From Pantoea sp. Lij88 (GTDB lineage Bacteria > Pseudomonadota > Gammaproteobacteria > Enterobacterales > Enterobacteriaceae): a stretch of DNA of 64,000 nucleotides. The notes beneath the pieces are model-generated. The model was not told the origin of the DNA. It made no database searches and saw nothing but the letters and a program-made list of their open reading frames with translations. Positions within the stretch are counted from its first letter, which is position 1. Every line of letters starts with the position of its first letter. The stretch is from contig NZ_CP118269.1 in the NCBI RefSeq assembly GCF_030062155.1, positions 1,240,001 through 1,304,000 on the forward strand, given 5' to 3'. This document shows, in pieces, positions 1 through 9,423 of this stretch. Position numbers and translations under genes: made by a program.

Positions 1-367
1 GCTGACCGATGGCAAACCGATTCTGCTGAATGTCTGGGCGACCTGGTGTCCGACCTGCCGCGCTGAACATCAGTATCTGAATACGCTGGCGGAGCAGGGC
101 ATTCGCGTGGTCGGGCTGAACTACAAAGACGATCGTCAAAAAGCCGTTAACTGGCTGAACACGCTGGGTAATCCTTATGCACTGAGCCTCTATGATGGCA
201 ACGGTATGCTGGGGCTGGATCTCGGCGTCTATGGCGCGCCGGAAACCTTCCTGATCGACGGTAAAGGGATCATCCGTTATCGCCACGCGGGCGATCTGAA
301 TGCGCGCGTCTGGGATCAGGAAGTGAAACCCTTGTGGATTAAATACAGTGCGGAGGCGGGATCATGA
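1..367 (+). CDS. ccmG: Thiol:disulfide interchange protein CcmG/DsbE, 3' part (5' end outside window)
   Basis: Membrane-anchored periplasmic thioredoxin-like protein that reduces apocytochrome c (or CcmH) during cytochrome c maturation. The reading frame is open from base 2 and encodes LTDGKPILLNVWATWCPTC near its start, with the CxxC redox motif of the family in WCPTC. The signal anchor lies upstream of the window. The stop codon overlaps the ccmH start (ATGA at 364-367), so the genes are translationally coupled. Motif and neighbours make the identity secure. Confidence 0.93.
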   Translation, partial: LTDGKPILLNVWATWCPTCRAEHQYLNTLAEQGIRVVGLNYKDDRQKAVNWLNTLGNPYALSLYDGNGMLGLDLGVYGAPETFLIDGKGIIRYRHAGDLNARVWDQEVKPLWIKYSAEAGS

Positions 368-816
368 GAACGCTGTTACTGCTCTGCGGCCTGTTGTTCA
401 GCATCAACCTGTGGGCGACCATCGACACGCTGCAATTTGACTCGGTGGCGCAGGAAGAGCAATACCGTGACCTGACCGCGTCACTGCGCTGTCCGAAATG
501 CCAGAACAACAGCATTGCCGACTCGAACGCGATGATTGCCGCCGACATGCGGCTGAAAGTCTATCAGCTGATGAAGCAGGGGCAGAGTCGCCAGCAAATC
601 ATCGACTACATGGTGGCGCGCTACGGCAATTTCGTCAGTTACTCACCCCCGGTCACGCCCTCAACCGTGATTTTGTGGGCTGGCCCGGCGCTGTTTGCGC
701 TGCTGGGCGGTGCGGTGATCATCCTGCGCAGCCGTCAGCGCAAAACGCGCAGTGAGCTGGATGAAGATGAGCAACAGCGTCTTAATGCGCTACTGAAGTC
801 AGACAGGAAGCCGTAA
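364..816 (+). CDS. ccmH: Cytochrome c maturation protein CcmH (short, unfused form)
   Basis: 150 aa membrane-anchored periplasmic oxidoreductase of the haem lyase branch of the Ccm system. A signal peptide (about residues 1-18) is followed by the diagnostic LRCPKCQNNSI motif near residue 42, whose two cysteines form the redox pair acting on the CXXCH motif of apocytochrome c. One C-terminal membrane segment (about residues 100-121) precedes a charged tail. E. coli CcmH is about 350 aa because it is fused to the TPR domain; here that part is the next gene. It overlaps ccmG by 4 bases and ccmI by 1 base. Confidence 0.95.
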   Translation: MRTLLLLCGLLFSINLWATIDTLQFDSVAQEEQYRDLTASLRCPKCQNNSIADSNAMIAADMRLKVYQLMKQGQSRQQIIDYMVARYGNFVSYSPPVTPSTVILWAGPALFALLGGAVIILRSRQRKTRSELDEDEQQRLNALLKSDRKP

Positions 817-2027
817 TGAGTGCATTTTGGATCACCCTTTTTCTGTTATTGCTGGCGGTCTGCACGCTTTTCCTGACGGCGGGCTGGCGGCAACGTCAGG
901 CCAGCGCAGGCGATCGCGATCGCCTTAATCAGCGCTTCTACCATCAGCGGATAGAGGAACTGGCGCAGGATGAAGAGCAGGGCGTCGTGGCCGAGCGTCC
1001 GCTGATGGAGCGGGAGCTACAGCAGACGCTGCTGGCGGATATTCCGCCAGCACAGACGCTGCAGTCACACACCAGCCGCCGCTGGATTCTGCTGCCGGGT
1101 CTGATTGTGCTGATTGCGGTTTCGCTGGGGACTTATCTGAAAACCGGCGGCCTGGCACAATTCACCGGCTGGATGCAGGTACAGCAGGCGTATCCTGAAC
1201 TGCGAGCCCGCCTGATGGACCCCGGCGCTAAACCGCTGAGCATGGAAGAGCTGGCGCGTTTACAGCTCGGATTGCGTACCGCGTTGCAAACCGAACCGGA
1301 TAATCTGGCCGACTGGACCATGCTGGGGCGGCTCGGCATGGTGCTGAATAATGCGGAGATCGCCAGCCAGGCGTTTGAGCATGCTTTACAACTGGCCCCC
1401 AACGATCTCGCGCTGAAGCAGGATTATGCGGAAGTCCTGACGCGGTCCCCCGATCCGCAGGATAACCGTCAGGCGTCACTGCTGCTGCAATCCTTGCTGA
1501 AAGCGGATCCGCAAAACCTGCGGACGCTGAGCCTGCTGGCGTTTAACGCCTATGGCCAACAGCAATACGATCAGGCTATCGAGGCATGGCAGACTCTTTT
1601 AGCGCTGTTGCCTGCCGGTGATCAGCGGCACGCGATGATCGCCCGCAGCATTGAAAAGGCCAGAAGTGAGGCCGGGCAGCAGAGTCGTCAGCTCGCGCTG
1701 ACCGTGACGCTGACACCCAAGGCAGAAAAAATGTTACCGCCGGACGGAGTGTTGTATATTTCGGTTTCTGACGGGGCTTCACCGGTGCCGGTGGCGGTTA
1801 AACGAATGCCGCTCAGCCACTTCCCGCTGTCGTTGACGCTGGATGACAGCAACGCCATGATGCCGGATCGCCTGCTTTCGGCGCAGCATCAGGTAGAGGT
1901 TCGGGTGCGAATTTCCCGCGATGGCAGCGCCAATCCGCAGCCGGGAGACTGGCTGGGTCTGAGCGCCGTAACGCCCTGGGATGGGCATCAGTCAATTGCG
2001 GTAGAGATTAATAAGCAGCTTCCCTGA
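816..2027 (+). CDS. ccmI: Cytochrome c maturation TPR protein CcmI
   Basis: 403 aa chaperone that presents apocytochrome c to the CcmF/CcmH haem ligation complex. There is an N-terminal membrane segment (about residues 3-22), a soluble loop, a second membrane segment (about 91-109), then TPR-like helical repeats between about residues 140 and 280 (for example ADWTMLGRLGMVLNNAEIAS). A C-terminal domain of about 100 residues, from roughly residue 293, resembles the CcmI periplasmic domain. The start ATG shares one base with the ccmH stop. It appears to be the last ccm gene; mlaA follows after a 151-base gap. Confidence 0.9.
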   Translation: MSAFWITLFLLLLAVCTLFLTAGWRQRQASAGDRDRLNQRFYHQRIEELAQDEEQGVVAERPLMERELQQTLLADIPPAQTLQSHTSRRWILLPGLIVLIAVSLGTYLKTGGLAQFTGWMQVQQAYPELRARLMDPGAKPLSMEELARLQLGLRTALQTEPDNLADWTMLGRLGMVLNNAEIASQAFEHALQLAPNDLALKQDYAEVLTRSPDPQDNRQASLLLQSLLKADPQNLRTLSLLAFNAYGQQQYDQAIEAWQTLLALLPAGDQRHAMIARSIEKARSEAGQQSRQLALTVTLTPKAEKMLPPDGVLYISVSDGASPVPVAVKRMPLSHFPLSLTLDDSNAMMPDRLLSAQHQVEVRVRISRDGSANPQPGDWLGLSAVTPWDGHQSIAVEINKQLP

Positions 2028-2178
2028 ACGTACAAACTGATAACCGTTAATAATGATGCGTGCCATTGCCTGCTGCCTCTGGCACAAAGTCAGCTATGCT
2101 CATCGGGTAAGCCGATTAGACACCGGGCTGTGACCTGAACGATGGGCAGACCTTTTTGATCCGCACAGGGAGATTGGA

Positions 2179-2943
2179 ATGAATTATCGCCTGACCAGCC
2201 TGGCTGTGGCCAGCGTCCTTCTGGTGGGTTGTGCCAGTTCAAAGCCGGCGAATAGCGATCCTGCTCAGCGCAGCGATCCGTTCGAAGGCTTTAACCGCAC
2301 GATGTTTAACTTTAACTACAACGTGCTGGATCCGTATGTGTTGCGTCCGGTCGCTGTTGCCTGGCGCGATTATGTGCCGGTCCCGGCACGTACCGGCCTG
2401 AGCAACTTCCTGGGCAACCTGGAAGAGCCTGCCAGCATGGTCAATGCCATCCTGGTGGGTGACGGACGTGATGCGGGCATTCACTTTACCCGTTTCTTCC
2501 TGAACAGCGTGCTGGGCCTGGGTGGTTTCATTGACGTTGCCGGTAAAGCGAACCCGGAACTGGCGCGTGAAGAGCCGCACCGTTTCGGTACGACGCTGGG
2601 TCATTACGGCGTCGGCTACGGCCCGTATGTTGAACTGCCTGCTTACGGCAGCTTTACGGTTCGTCAGGATGGCGGCGACTACGTCGATACGCTCTATCCG
2701 ATCCTCGGCTGGCTGACCTGGCCAATGTCGATTGGTAAGTGGACGCTTGAAGGGATCGAGACCCGCGCGCAGCTGCTGGATTCAGATGCGATCCTGAAAC
2801 AGCAGAGCGATCCGTACGCCTTTATCCGTAACGCCTACTTCCAGCGTCACGACTTCCTGGCGCGTGGCGGTAAGCTCAAGCCGGAAGACAATCCTAACGC
2901 TGCCGCGATTCAGGATGACCTGAAGGATATCGACGCGCAGTAA
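2179..2943 (+). CDS. mlaA: Outer-membrane lipoprotein MlaA (VacJ)
   Basis: 254 aa lipoprotein. A lipobox (LLVGC, modified Cys at residue 18) ends the signal peptide, and the mature region carries the MlaA core with DPFEGFNRTMFNFNYNVLD. In the Mla system it sits in the outer membrane with OmpC/OmpF and removes phospholipids from the outer leaflet, passing them to MlaC and on to MlaFEDB. A Shine-Dalgarno AGGGAGA lies 9 bases before the ATG. It is convergent with fadL, as in E. coli, and followed by a palindromic repeat and a shared terminator. Confidence 0.95.
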   Translation: MNYRLTSLAVASVLLVGCASSKPANSDPAQRSDPFEGFNRTMFNFNYNVLDPYVLRPVAVAWRDYVPVPARTGLSNFLGNLEEPASMVNAILVGDGRDAGIHFTRFFLNSVLGLGGFIDVAGKANPELAREEPHRFGTTLGHYGVGYGPYVELPAYGSFTVRQDGGDYVDTLYPILGWLTWPMSIGKWTLEGIETRAQLLDSDAILKQQSDPYAFIRNAYFQRHDFLARGGKLKPEDNPNAAAIQDDLKDIDAQ

Positions 2944-3007
2944 GCGCAGGATCACATATCTGCGTGTCGCTGTGTTTTTCTGCAAACCGCACAGAAGCTG
3001 AAGCGAT

Positions 3008-3107
3008 GGGAGCATACGCCTGGAGCAAAGCATCGCGGGGCATGGATGGTCCGCGCTGAGCAGCCAGGGATGGCGGTTTTGCGTCTTTGCGCAGGGCGTA
3101 TGCTCCC
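3008..3107. repeat. Palindromic intergenic element bounded by 13-bp inverted repeats
   Basis: Between mlaA and its terminator, GGGAGCATACGCC (3008-3020) is repeated as its exact reverse complement GGCGTATGCTCCC (3095-3107). The interior is GC-rich with smaller foldable arms (CGCGG/CCGCG) and CATGGATGG and CAGGGATGG motifs. There is no ORF with coding character. The structure resembles a short dispersed palindromic repeat of enterobacteria, but I cannot confirm copy number from this window and do not recognise it as ERIC or REP. Confidence 0.6.
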
Positions 3108-3135
3108 TGAGCCAGTAAGCGATCCGCAGCCACAA

Positions 3136-3167
3136 AAAAAGGGCGACTCACCAGAGTCGCCCTTTTT
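3136..3167. terminator. Bidirectional rho-independent terminator between mlaA and fadL
   Basis: A perfect 9-bp stem GGGCGACTC / GAGTCGCCC (3141-3149, 3154-3162) with loop ACCA is flanked by an A-run on the left and a T-run on the right. It can therefore terminate both the rightward mlaA transcript and the leftward fadL transcript. Confidence 0.93.
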
Positions 3168-3182
3168 GATCGCGCTATCCAA

Positions 3183-4466
3183 TCAGAACTTGTAGTTAAA
3201 GTTCGCGCCGTAAAGCCAGGCCTTGCCTTCAGAGGTAAAGGTGTAAGGACCTTCTTTCACCGTCACTTTCTGTCCATGCATATAAGAGAGGCCTAAATCC
3301 ACCGAGGCATTATCGTTAAAGGCATAAGATGTACCGGCGCTCAGCCATAACCGATCCTGGTCCGGGATAGAGATAGAACGCTTATCCGCCGGAACCGGGC
3401 TATCATCAAACGCAATACCGGTACGGAAAGTCCAGTTCTTGTCGTAGGAATAGGTGGTGCCCAGTGCAATGCGGTACGCATCACGGAAGCCTTCATCTTT
3501 ATAGAACAATGTCTGGCCGTTTGAACCGGTCGCTTTCAGCTCCTGGAACTGGCTCCAGCTGGTATACGCCATGCTGTAGTGGACCGCCCACTGCGGTGCC
3601 ACTTTATGCCAGCCCGACACTTCCCACATCTCTGGCAGATTCAGGGTTAACGCGCCCGGAACGGTAGTGCCGTTAGTGCCATAAGGTACACCTGACACAG
3701 CCGGATCGTTCACCGCATTCAGCCGGGATGAAAGGCTGCTTTTGTAATCGCCATCAAAGTCGACTTTCACTTCTGAACGATAGGTAAAGCCGAAGCGGTT
3801 ATTCTCATCCACTTCATAAAGGACGCCGGCATTCCAGCCGTAGCCCCACTCATCGCCCTTCAGATGGGCAACCTGCGTATCAGCCGGAACCCCCAGCCTT
3901 GCGCCTGACTCTCCGGCATAGCGTTCAATCTTCGCTTTGGCATAAACCGCATCAAAACCGACACCCACACTAAAATGTTCATTCAGGCGGTAAGCGGTGC
4001 TGAGATTAAAATTGCCGGTCATCAGGTCGGTTTTACCGCCGTAACCGCCCGCGGTGTAGCCATTATTAAACTCTGTTGCTAAGCCATAATTAGACGTTGC
4101 AGACGCGCCAATCCACCACTGATCGTTGATCGGCTGGACGTAATGAATATTGGGGATCCACTGATTCGGCGCAATATTATTCGCATCCAGGCTGCGTCCA
4201 CTCGGACTGCGACCACTGATGTTGACATCCGGCGCAATATAAACCGCACCGATAGAAAATTCCGGACGATCCATTAACGCCATCGTCGCCGGGTTACGGC
4301 TGGCTGACGCCGCCGTATCGCCCATTGCCCCTTCGCCTGAATATGCGCGACCTAAACCAATCGTAGAAAACTCATTTAACTGAAACCCAGCTGCGTAAAC
4401 GTGTGAAGAGACAAGCGCCACTGCAGCCGCCACGGCTGACTTTGCAAACAGGTTTTTATGGTTCAT
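3183..4466 (-). CDS. fadL: Long-chain fatty acid outer-membrane transporter FadL
   Basis: 427 aa beta-barrel of the FadL/TodX family that imports long-chain fatty acids across the outer membrane. I chose the ATG at 4464-4466 over an in-frame ATG 29 codons upstream. It is preceded by GAGG and starts a clean signal peptide ending at HVYA, after which the mature protein begins [20 protein letters not shown], the hatch domain start typical of FadL. Many aromatic, alternating strands follow and the last residue is Phe, as expected for outer-membrane insertion. The upstream region carries FadR-like sites. Confidence 0.96.
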   Translation of the reverse strand: MNHKNLFAKSAVAAAVALVSSHVYAAGFQLNEFSTIGLGRAYSGEGAMGDTAASASRNPATMALMDRPEFSIGAVYIAPDVNISGRSPSGRSLDANNIAPNQWIPNIHYVQPINDQWWIGASATSNYGLATEFNNGYTAGGYGGKTDLMTGNFNLSTAYRLNEHFSVGVGFDAVYAKAKIERYAGESGARLGVPADTQVAHLKGDEWGYGWNAGVLYEVDENNRFGFTYRSEVKVDFDGDYKSSLSSRLNAVNDPAVSGVPYGTNGTTVPGALTLNLPEMWEVSGWHKVAPQWAVHYSMAYTSWSQFQELKATGSNGQTLFYKDEGFRDAYRIALGTTYSYDKNWTFRTGIAFDDSPVPADKRSISIPDQDRLWLSAGTSYAFNDNASVDLGLSYMHGQKVTVKEGPYTFTSEGKAWLYGANFNYKF

Positions 4467-4824
4467 GACCACAACCTCATGTGAATTATTATTTAACGCT
4501 ATAACGTCGCGTAACAAAGGACGGCGGATTGTAGGGACTGATGTAAAACGCACATATCAGACCAGTGCGGAGAGTATAGGTCCGACCTGTGTACATGTTG
4601 CAATATTGTTTTTAAAATATTTCAGGGTTGATCGCTTAAAATTCGATCTGCTTAACAAAACGGCCCCGATTCTGCACAGCATACCGATTCCAGTTTGTTC
4701 TGGATCAATTTTTATTGTGATATTCGTCGCTTAGGGCCGTGCACGTGGCGCATCTTTCGTCGAGCAGGTAAAATTTCGGCCATAAAATCGCGCAACCCGC
4801 CAGATCGCTGGTCAGGAGAATGAA
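4467..4824. other. 358-base gene-free region between divergent fadL and yfcZ
   Basis: This region holds the 5' untranslated part and promoter of fadL (with the FadR-like sites) and, on the other strand, the unassigned yfcZ promoter. It is AT-rich around 4600-4640. I see no credible small gene; an 89-codon frame starting inside fadL has no coding support. Confidence 0.7.
4551..4591 (-). promoter_or_regulatory. fadL promoter region with two FadR-like operators
   Basis: On the fadL strand, a near-palindrome CAGGTCGGACCTATA (within 4575-4591) fits the FadR consensus core TGGTNNGACCA, and TATACT directly follows it as a candidate -10. A second, half-conserved site CACTGGTCTGATATG lies at 4551-4567. 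FadR repression of fadL through two sites is established in E. coli; binding here is inferred from sequence. Confidence 0.65.
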
Positions 4825-5121
4825 ATGACTGATGCCATTAAAAAATGCAGTGCGACCGAAACTGCAGCCTGTTGCTGTGTTGATGTGGGCACGGTAATGG
4901 ATAACACCGATTGCACTGCCAGCTGGTCGGAGTGGTTTGCGCAGCGTGCCGATGCGGAAGCCAAATTGGCGCAGCTCACCCGGCGAGCCCGCGAGGTAGA
5001 ATCTGAACCCTGCGTCATTGAATCGCGCTTCAGCGACGTGAATCAGGGTGTGCAGCTGGATATCGATTTCACCTTCAGCTGCCAGGCTGAAACGATGATT
5101 TTTCAGCTCGGTTTGCGTTAA
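4825..5121 (+). CDS. yfcZ: YfcZ/YiiS family protein
   Basis: 98 aa small soluble protein of the YfcZ/YiiS family, whose function is unknown. The ATG is preceded by AGGAGA at good spacing. The N-terminal third is unusually cysteine-rich (KKCSATETAACCC and DNTDC), followed by a predicted helix WSEWFAQRADAEAKLAQLTR and a beta-rich end. Its position between fadL and fadI is conserved in enterobacteria, which hints at a lipid-related role but proves nothing. A strong terminator follows directly. Confidence 0.88.
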   Translation: MTDAIKKCSATETAACCCVDVGTVMDNTDCTASWSEWFAQRADAEAKLAQLTRRAREVESEPCVIESRFSDVNQGVQLDIDFTFSCQAETMIFQLGLR

Positions 5122-5129
5122 GTCCCAGA

Positions 5130-5152
5130 CGCCGCATTAATGCGGCGTTTTT
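5130..5152 (+). terminator. Rho-independent terminator after yfcZ
   Basis: CGCCGCATTAATGCGGCG is a perfect palindrome (5130-5147) followed by TTTTT, nine bases after the yfcZ stop. Confidence 0.93.
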
Positions 5153-5222
5153 CATTTTCGTGTTTCCCTTCGCACTTTTTCCTTTCCGATATTGGCGGCT
5201 CACCCGCTTGTGGTTAACACTG

Positions 5223-5239
5223 ATCAGGTCAGACCTCTT
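5223..5239 (+). promoter_or_regulatory. FadR-like operator upstream of fadIJ
   Basis: ATCAGGTCAGACCTCTT keeps the GGT-N2-GACC core of the FadR consensus ATCTGGTACGACCAGAT (11 of 17 positions). It lies 40 bases before the fadI start, where a bound repressor would block transcription or early elongation. The consensus is established for E. coli; use of this site is inferred. Confidence 0.65.
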
Positions 5240-5278
5240 CAGGCAATGATGCCACAGTCCCAGCCACAGGTGAGAACA

Positions 5279-6589
5279 ATGAGCAAAGCGCAGCCGCTGC
5301 TGACGCGTGATGGTGAACGCATCGCAATAACCCACGGATTACGCACCCCTTTCCTGCGCCAGGCGACCGGCTTTCATGGCATTCCCGCCATTGAGTTAGG
5401 ACGCATGGTGGTCAGCGAATTAATGGCGCGCAGTGAACTGCCCGCTGAGGTGATCGAACAACTGGTCTTTGGTCAGGTCGTGCAGATGCCGGAAGCGCCG
5501 AACATTGCGCGTGAAATTGTATTAAGCAGCGGGCTGAGTGTGAATACCGATGCCTACAGCGTCAGCCGTGCCTGCGCCACCAGTTTCCAGGCGGTAGCGA
5601 ATGTGGCAGAAAGTCTGATGGCGGGCACTATTTCTGCAGGCATTGCCGGTGGGGCGGACTCCTCTTCGGTGCTGCCCATCGGCGTCAGTAAAACGCTGGC
5701 CCGCGCGCTGGTGGATCTTAACAAAGCCCGCAGCGTCGGGCAGAAATTACAAATCCTGCGACGGCTGCGTCCGCGCGATCTGCTTCCGGTGCCGCCCGCG
5801 GTGGCGGAGTATTCGACCGGCCTGCGTATGGGCGACACGGCAGAGCAGATGGCCAAGAGTCACGGCATAACCCGTGAGGCACAGGATGCGCTGGCGCTGC
5901 GCTCCCATCAGCATGCCGCCAGAGCCTGGCAATCCGGAGTACTGAATCAGGAAGTGATGGCCGCCTTTGTGCCGCCGTGGAAAACCGCCATCGATCAGGA
6001 CAATAACGTCCGCATGAACGCCAAAGCGGAGGATTACGCCCGGCTGCGTCCGGCATTTGATCGCCAGCACGGCAGCGTGACGGCGGCCAACAGCACGCCA
6101 CTGACCGATGGTGCGGCCGCTGTGATTCTGATGCGCGAGGGCCGCGCCCGCGAACTGGGTCTCAGCCCGCTGGGCTATCTGCGCAGCTACGCCTTTACCG
6201 CCATCGGGGTGCAGCAGGACATGCTGCTGGGCCCGGCGTACGCGTCACCGCTCGCCCTGGATCGCGCTGGCATTTCTCTGGCCGATCTGACCCTAATCGA
6301 TATGCATGAAGCGTTTGCCGCCCAGACGCTGAGCAACCTGCAAATGTTTCGTGATGAGCGCTTCGCCCGTGATGTACTGAATCGTCCGCATGCGCTGGGC
6401 GAAGTGAATGAAGAGCGCTTTAACGTGCTCGGCGGTTCAATCGCCTATGGTCACCCTTTTGCCGCCACGGGCGCGCGCATGATTACTCAGACGCTGAATG
6501 AATTACGCCGCCGGGGTGGCGGATTAGGCCTGGTCACCGCCTGTGCAGCAGGTGGTCTGGGTGCGGCAATGGTTCTGGAGGCCGAATAA
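5279..6589 (+). CDS. fadI: 3-ketoacyl-CoA thiolase FadI
   Basis: 436 aa beta subunit of the second, mainly anaerobic, fatty-acid oxidation complex (FadI-FadJ); it cleaves 3-ketoacyl-CoA with CoA to give acetyl-CoA. The start at 5279 is preferred over an in-frame ATG 29 codons earlier. It has AGGTGA upstream, gives exactly the E. coli length, and leaves the FadR-like site outside the gene. Thiolase motifs are present: the acylated Cys in [13 protein letters not shown], the [16 protein letters not shown] histidine loop, and the C-terminal [13 protein letters not shown] loop with the second active Cys. The stop shares a base with the fadJ ATG. Confidence 0.97.
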   Translation: MSKAQPLLTRDGERIAITHGLRTPFLRQATGFHGIPAIELGRMVVSELMARSELPAEVIEQLVFGQVVQMPEAPNIAREIVLSSGLSVNTDAYSVSRACATSFQAVANVAESLMAGTISAGIAGGADSSSVLPIGVSKTLARALVDLNKARSVGQKLQILRRLRPRDLLPVPPAVAEYSTGLRMGDTAEQMAKSHGITREAQDALALRSHQHAARAWQSGVLNQEVMAAFVPPWKTAIDQDNNVRMNAKAEDYARLRPAFDRQHGSVTAANSTPLTDGAAAVILMREGRARELGLSPLGYLRSYAFTAIGVQQDMLLGPAYASPLALDRAGISLADLTLIDMHEAFAAQTLSNLQMFRDERFARDVLNRPHALGEVNEERFNVLGGSIAYGHPFAATGARMITQTLNELRRRGGGLGLVTACAAGGLGAAMVLEAE

Positions 6590-8685
6590 TGGAGCAGAAT
6601 GCGTTTCATCTGAAGATGCGACTGGATCACGTCGGCATCATCACGATCGATGTCCCTGGCGAGAAGATGAACACCCTCAAAGCGGAGTTTGCCGGGCAGA
6701 TCACCGCCATCATTGCAGAGGCGCGGCGCGATCCGCAGCTGGCGGGCCTGGTGTTGATCTCCGGCAAACCAGACAATTTTATCGCGGGCGCGGACATCAG
6801 CATGATCGATCGCTGTAAGAGTGCGCAGGAAGCCGAAGCGCTGGCAAAACAGGGCCAGGAAGTGATGGCGATGCTCGACGCGCTGCCGTTCCCGGTGGTC
6901 GCGGCGATCCACGGTGCCTGCCTGGGCGGCGGGCTGGAACTGGCGCTGGCCTGCGATGCGCGCATCTGCTCGCTGGATGATAAAACCCGTCTGGGATTGC
7001 CGGAAGTGCAGCTTGGTTTACTGCCTGGCTCCGGCGGCACTCAGCGGCTGCCACGCTTAATCGGCGTGCAGCAGGCGCTGCCGCTGATTCTGACCGGCAA
7101 AACGCTGCGCGCTAAGCAGGCCCGTAAGCTGGGCGTGGTCGATGATGCGGTGCCGCAGGCGATTCTGCTGGAAACGGCTATCGCGCGGGTGAAAAAGGGC
7201 AAGGTCAGTGGACGCACGCTGCCGCTGCGCGACCGTCTGCTGCACGGTCCGGTGGGCCGACAGGCACTGTTTGCGCTGGCGACCCGGCAGACAGCAGCCA
7301 AAACCCAAGGTAACTATCCGGCGGCAAACCGCATTATCGAGGTGGTGCGCATCGGGCTGGAGCAGGGCAGCCGCGCCGGACACGACGCCGAAGCGCGTGC
7401 CTTTGGTGAACTGGCGATGACGCCAGAGTCTGCTGCGCTGCGCGGGATCTTTTTCGCGACCACGGCCATGAAAAAGGAGCGGGGCGGTGAAGCTGAGCCC
7501 GCCACGGTTAAGAGCGTTGCTATTCTCGGCGGCGGCCTGATGGGCGGCGGCATCGCCAGCGTCACCGCGATCAACGCGGGCTTGCCGGTGCGGATCAAAG
7601 ATATCAGCCTGGAGGGCGTGAACCATGCGCTGAAAACCAGCTGGGAACTGCTGAGCAAAAAGGTCAAACGACGCCAGCTCTCACCGGCACAGCGTCAGCA
7701 GCAGATGGCCCGTATCACGGGCGGCATCGATTATCAGGGCTTCTCACAGCGTGACGTGTTGATCGAAGCCGTATTCGAAGATTTAGCCCTGAAGCAGCAG
7801 ATGGTCAGCGAAGTGGAAGCACACTGTCAGCCGCACACGTTGTTTGCCTCGAACACCTCTTCGCTGCCGATTGAGGAGATCGCCGCTAAGGCGCAGCGTC
7901 CGGAAAACGTTATCGGTCTGCACTACTTCAGTCCGGTTGAGAAGATGCCGCTGGTGGAAGTGATCCCCCATCTGAACACTTCAACCGCAACGCTGGTGAC
8001 AATTGTGGCGCTGGCGCGCAGCCAGGGTAAAACCCCGATAGTGGTGGCAGACAAGCCAGGTTTCTATGTGAACCGCATCCTGACGCCCTATATAAATGAA
8101 GCGATGCGTTGCCTGCTGGAGGGCGAGCCGATTGAGCATATTGATCGGGCACTGGTGAAGTTTGGTTTCCCGGTCGGCCCGATTCAGCTGCTGGATGAGG
8201 TCGGTATCGACGTCGGCAGCAAAATCAGCCCCATCCTGCATCAGGCCTATGGTGAACGCTTTGCCGCGCCTGCCGCTTTTGATGCGGTGCTGAAGGATGG
8301 CCGCAAGGGACGTAAAAACAGTAAAGGCTTTTATCGCTATGACCAGCCGCGCTGGCAGCGTAAAAAACCGGACGCCTCGCTGTATACGTTGCTGAAGGTC
8401 ACGCCGCAGGCACGGCAGAGTGAAACGCAGATTGCTGAACGCTGCGTGATGATGATGCTGAATGAGGCGGCCCGCTGTCTTGATGAGCAGGTGATTCGCT
8501 GCGCGCGCGATGGCGATATCGGTGCGGTGTTTGGCATCGGCTTTCCGCCATTTCTGGGCGGTCCGTTCCACTACATGGACAAACTGGGGGCGGCGGAAGT
8601 CGTCAACAGGTTAACCCGGCTTACGCAGCAACACGGGGAACGATTTACCCCCTGCGAAGCGCTGAATGAGGCGGCCAGAAAATAG
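6589..8685 (+). CDS. fadJ: Multifunctional fatty-acid oxidation protein FadJ
   Basis: 698 aa alpha subunit with enoyl-CoA hydratase/isomerase and 3-hydroxyacyl-CoA dehydrogenase activities. The N-terminal crotonase domain (about residues 1-190) shows [20 protein letters not shown] and [20 protein letters not shown], carrying the oxyanion-hole glycines and catalytic glutamates. The NAD-binding domain starts near residue 305 with [14 protein letters not shown], and the [16 protein letters not shown] segment holds the dehydrogenase histidine. It is slightly shorter than the 714 aa E. coli protein. It starts at the fadI stop (ATAATGG), giving a coupled fadIJ operon. Confidence 0.97.
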   Translation: MEQNAFHLKMRLDHVGIITIDVPGEKMNTLKAEFAGQITAIIAEARRDPQLAGLVLISGKPDNFIAGADISMIDRCKSAQEAEALAKQGQEVMAMLDALPFPVVAAIHGACLGGGLELALACDARICSLDDKTRLGLPEVQLGLLPGSGGTQRLPRLIGVQQALPLILTGKTLRAKQARKLGVVDDAVPQAILLETAIARVKKGKVSGRTLPLRDRLLHGPVGRQALFALATRQTAAKTQGNYPAANRIIEVVRIGLEQGSRAGHDAEARAFGELAMTPESAALRGIFFATTAMKKERGGEAEPATVKSVAILGGGLMGGGIASVTAINAGLPVRIKDISLEGVNHALKTSWELLSKKVKRRQLSPAQRQQQMARITGGIDYQGFSQRDVLIEAVFEDLALKQQMVSEVEAHCQPHTLFASNTSSLPIEEIAAKAQRPENVIGLHYFSPVEKMPLVEVIPHLNTSTATLVTIVALARSQGKTPIVVADKPGFYVNRILTPYINEAMRCLLEGEPIEHIDRALVKFGFPVGPIQLLDEVGIDVGSKISPILHQAYGERFAAPAAFDAVLKDGRKGRKNSKGFYRYDQPRWQRKKPDASLYTLLKVTPQARQSETQIAERCVMMMLNEAARCLDEQVIRCARDGDIGAVFGIGFPPFLGGPFHYMDKLGAAEVVNRLTRLTQQHGERFTPCEALNEAARK

Positions 8686-8909
8686 ACGAAATTTTACATT
8701 TCTGCTGAAAATGGAATAACCAATCCGATTCAGCGGCTTAGAAAAGCGCCGCCAGAATGTGCGGCGCAGCATGATTCTGAGAAGTGCTTATTTAATAAAC
8801 AACCGGTTGACTATACTGAAGCCATTAGGGTAAAACACAGCGTTCATTCGCAGAGTGAAGAGTCAGACGCTACGCGTCGGGCGATGTCGACAAACAACAG
8901 CGGTGCTTT

Positions 8910-9392
8910 ATGCAAGTTTTTATCATGCGTCACGGCGATGCGGCTCTGGAAGCAGCCAGTGATTCAGTCAGGCCTTTGACCTTATGTGGCTGCAATGAAT
9001 CACGTCAGATGGCTAACTGGCTTAACAGTCAGACGCCGGACATTGAGCGAGTTCTGGTGAGTCCCTATTTACGCGCGCAGCAAACGCTCGCGACCGTGCG
9101 TGAAGCCTTTCCCCTGCCGGAAGGCCAGGACGTTCTGCCGGAGTTAACGCCGGGTGGCGATCCGGAGATGGTCGGGTGCTATCTGCAGGCCCTGGCGAAT
9201 GAAGGTGTGAAATCGGCGCTGGTGATCTCACATTTACCGTTGGTGGGGTATTTAGTCTCTGAACTGTGCCCGCAGGAAGCGCCGCCAATGTTCGCCACTT
9301 CCGCTATTGCCTGCGTGGAGTTCGATCCCGCGGCGAGTGCCGGTAAACTGCTGTGGCAGGTCAGTCCCAAAAAACTGGCGAAAGCGATCTGA
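8910..9392 (+). CDS. sixA: Phosphohistidine phosphatase SixA
   Basis: 160 aa histidine phosphatase. The start MQVFIMRHGDAALEAASDSV contains the RHG motif with catalytic His8, and a second conserved His lies in VISHLPLVGYL. SixA dephosphorylates a histidine on a phosphotransfer protein; in E. coli it acts on the nitrogen PTS protein NPr and was first linked to the ArcB HPt domain. The 224-base gap from fadJ contains a GCGCCGC/GCGGCGC hairpin (8746-8767) without a T-run and a TTGACTATACT sequence that may be promoter-like. Confidence 0.95.
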   Translation: MQVFIMRHGDAALEAASDSVRPLTLCGCNESRQMANWLNSQTPDIERVLVSPYLRAQQTLATVREAFPLPEGQDVLPELTPGGDPEMVGCYLQALANEGVKSALVISHLPLVGYLVSELCPQEAPPMFATSAIACVEFDPAASAGKLLWQVSPKKLAKAI

Positions 9393-9423
9393 CGTCTGTG
9401 GGCCGATCACACCGGCCCCTCTC

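Noticed and set aside
364..816. ccmH as a truncated pseudogene, being less than half the E. coli length
   Set aside because: The missing TPR part is present as the intact next gene ccmI; this split form is normal in many bacteria.
7057..8571. Long minus-strand frames of 189 and 196 codons inside fadJ
   Set aside because: They are shadows of fadJ codon usage, with no recognisable domain.
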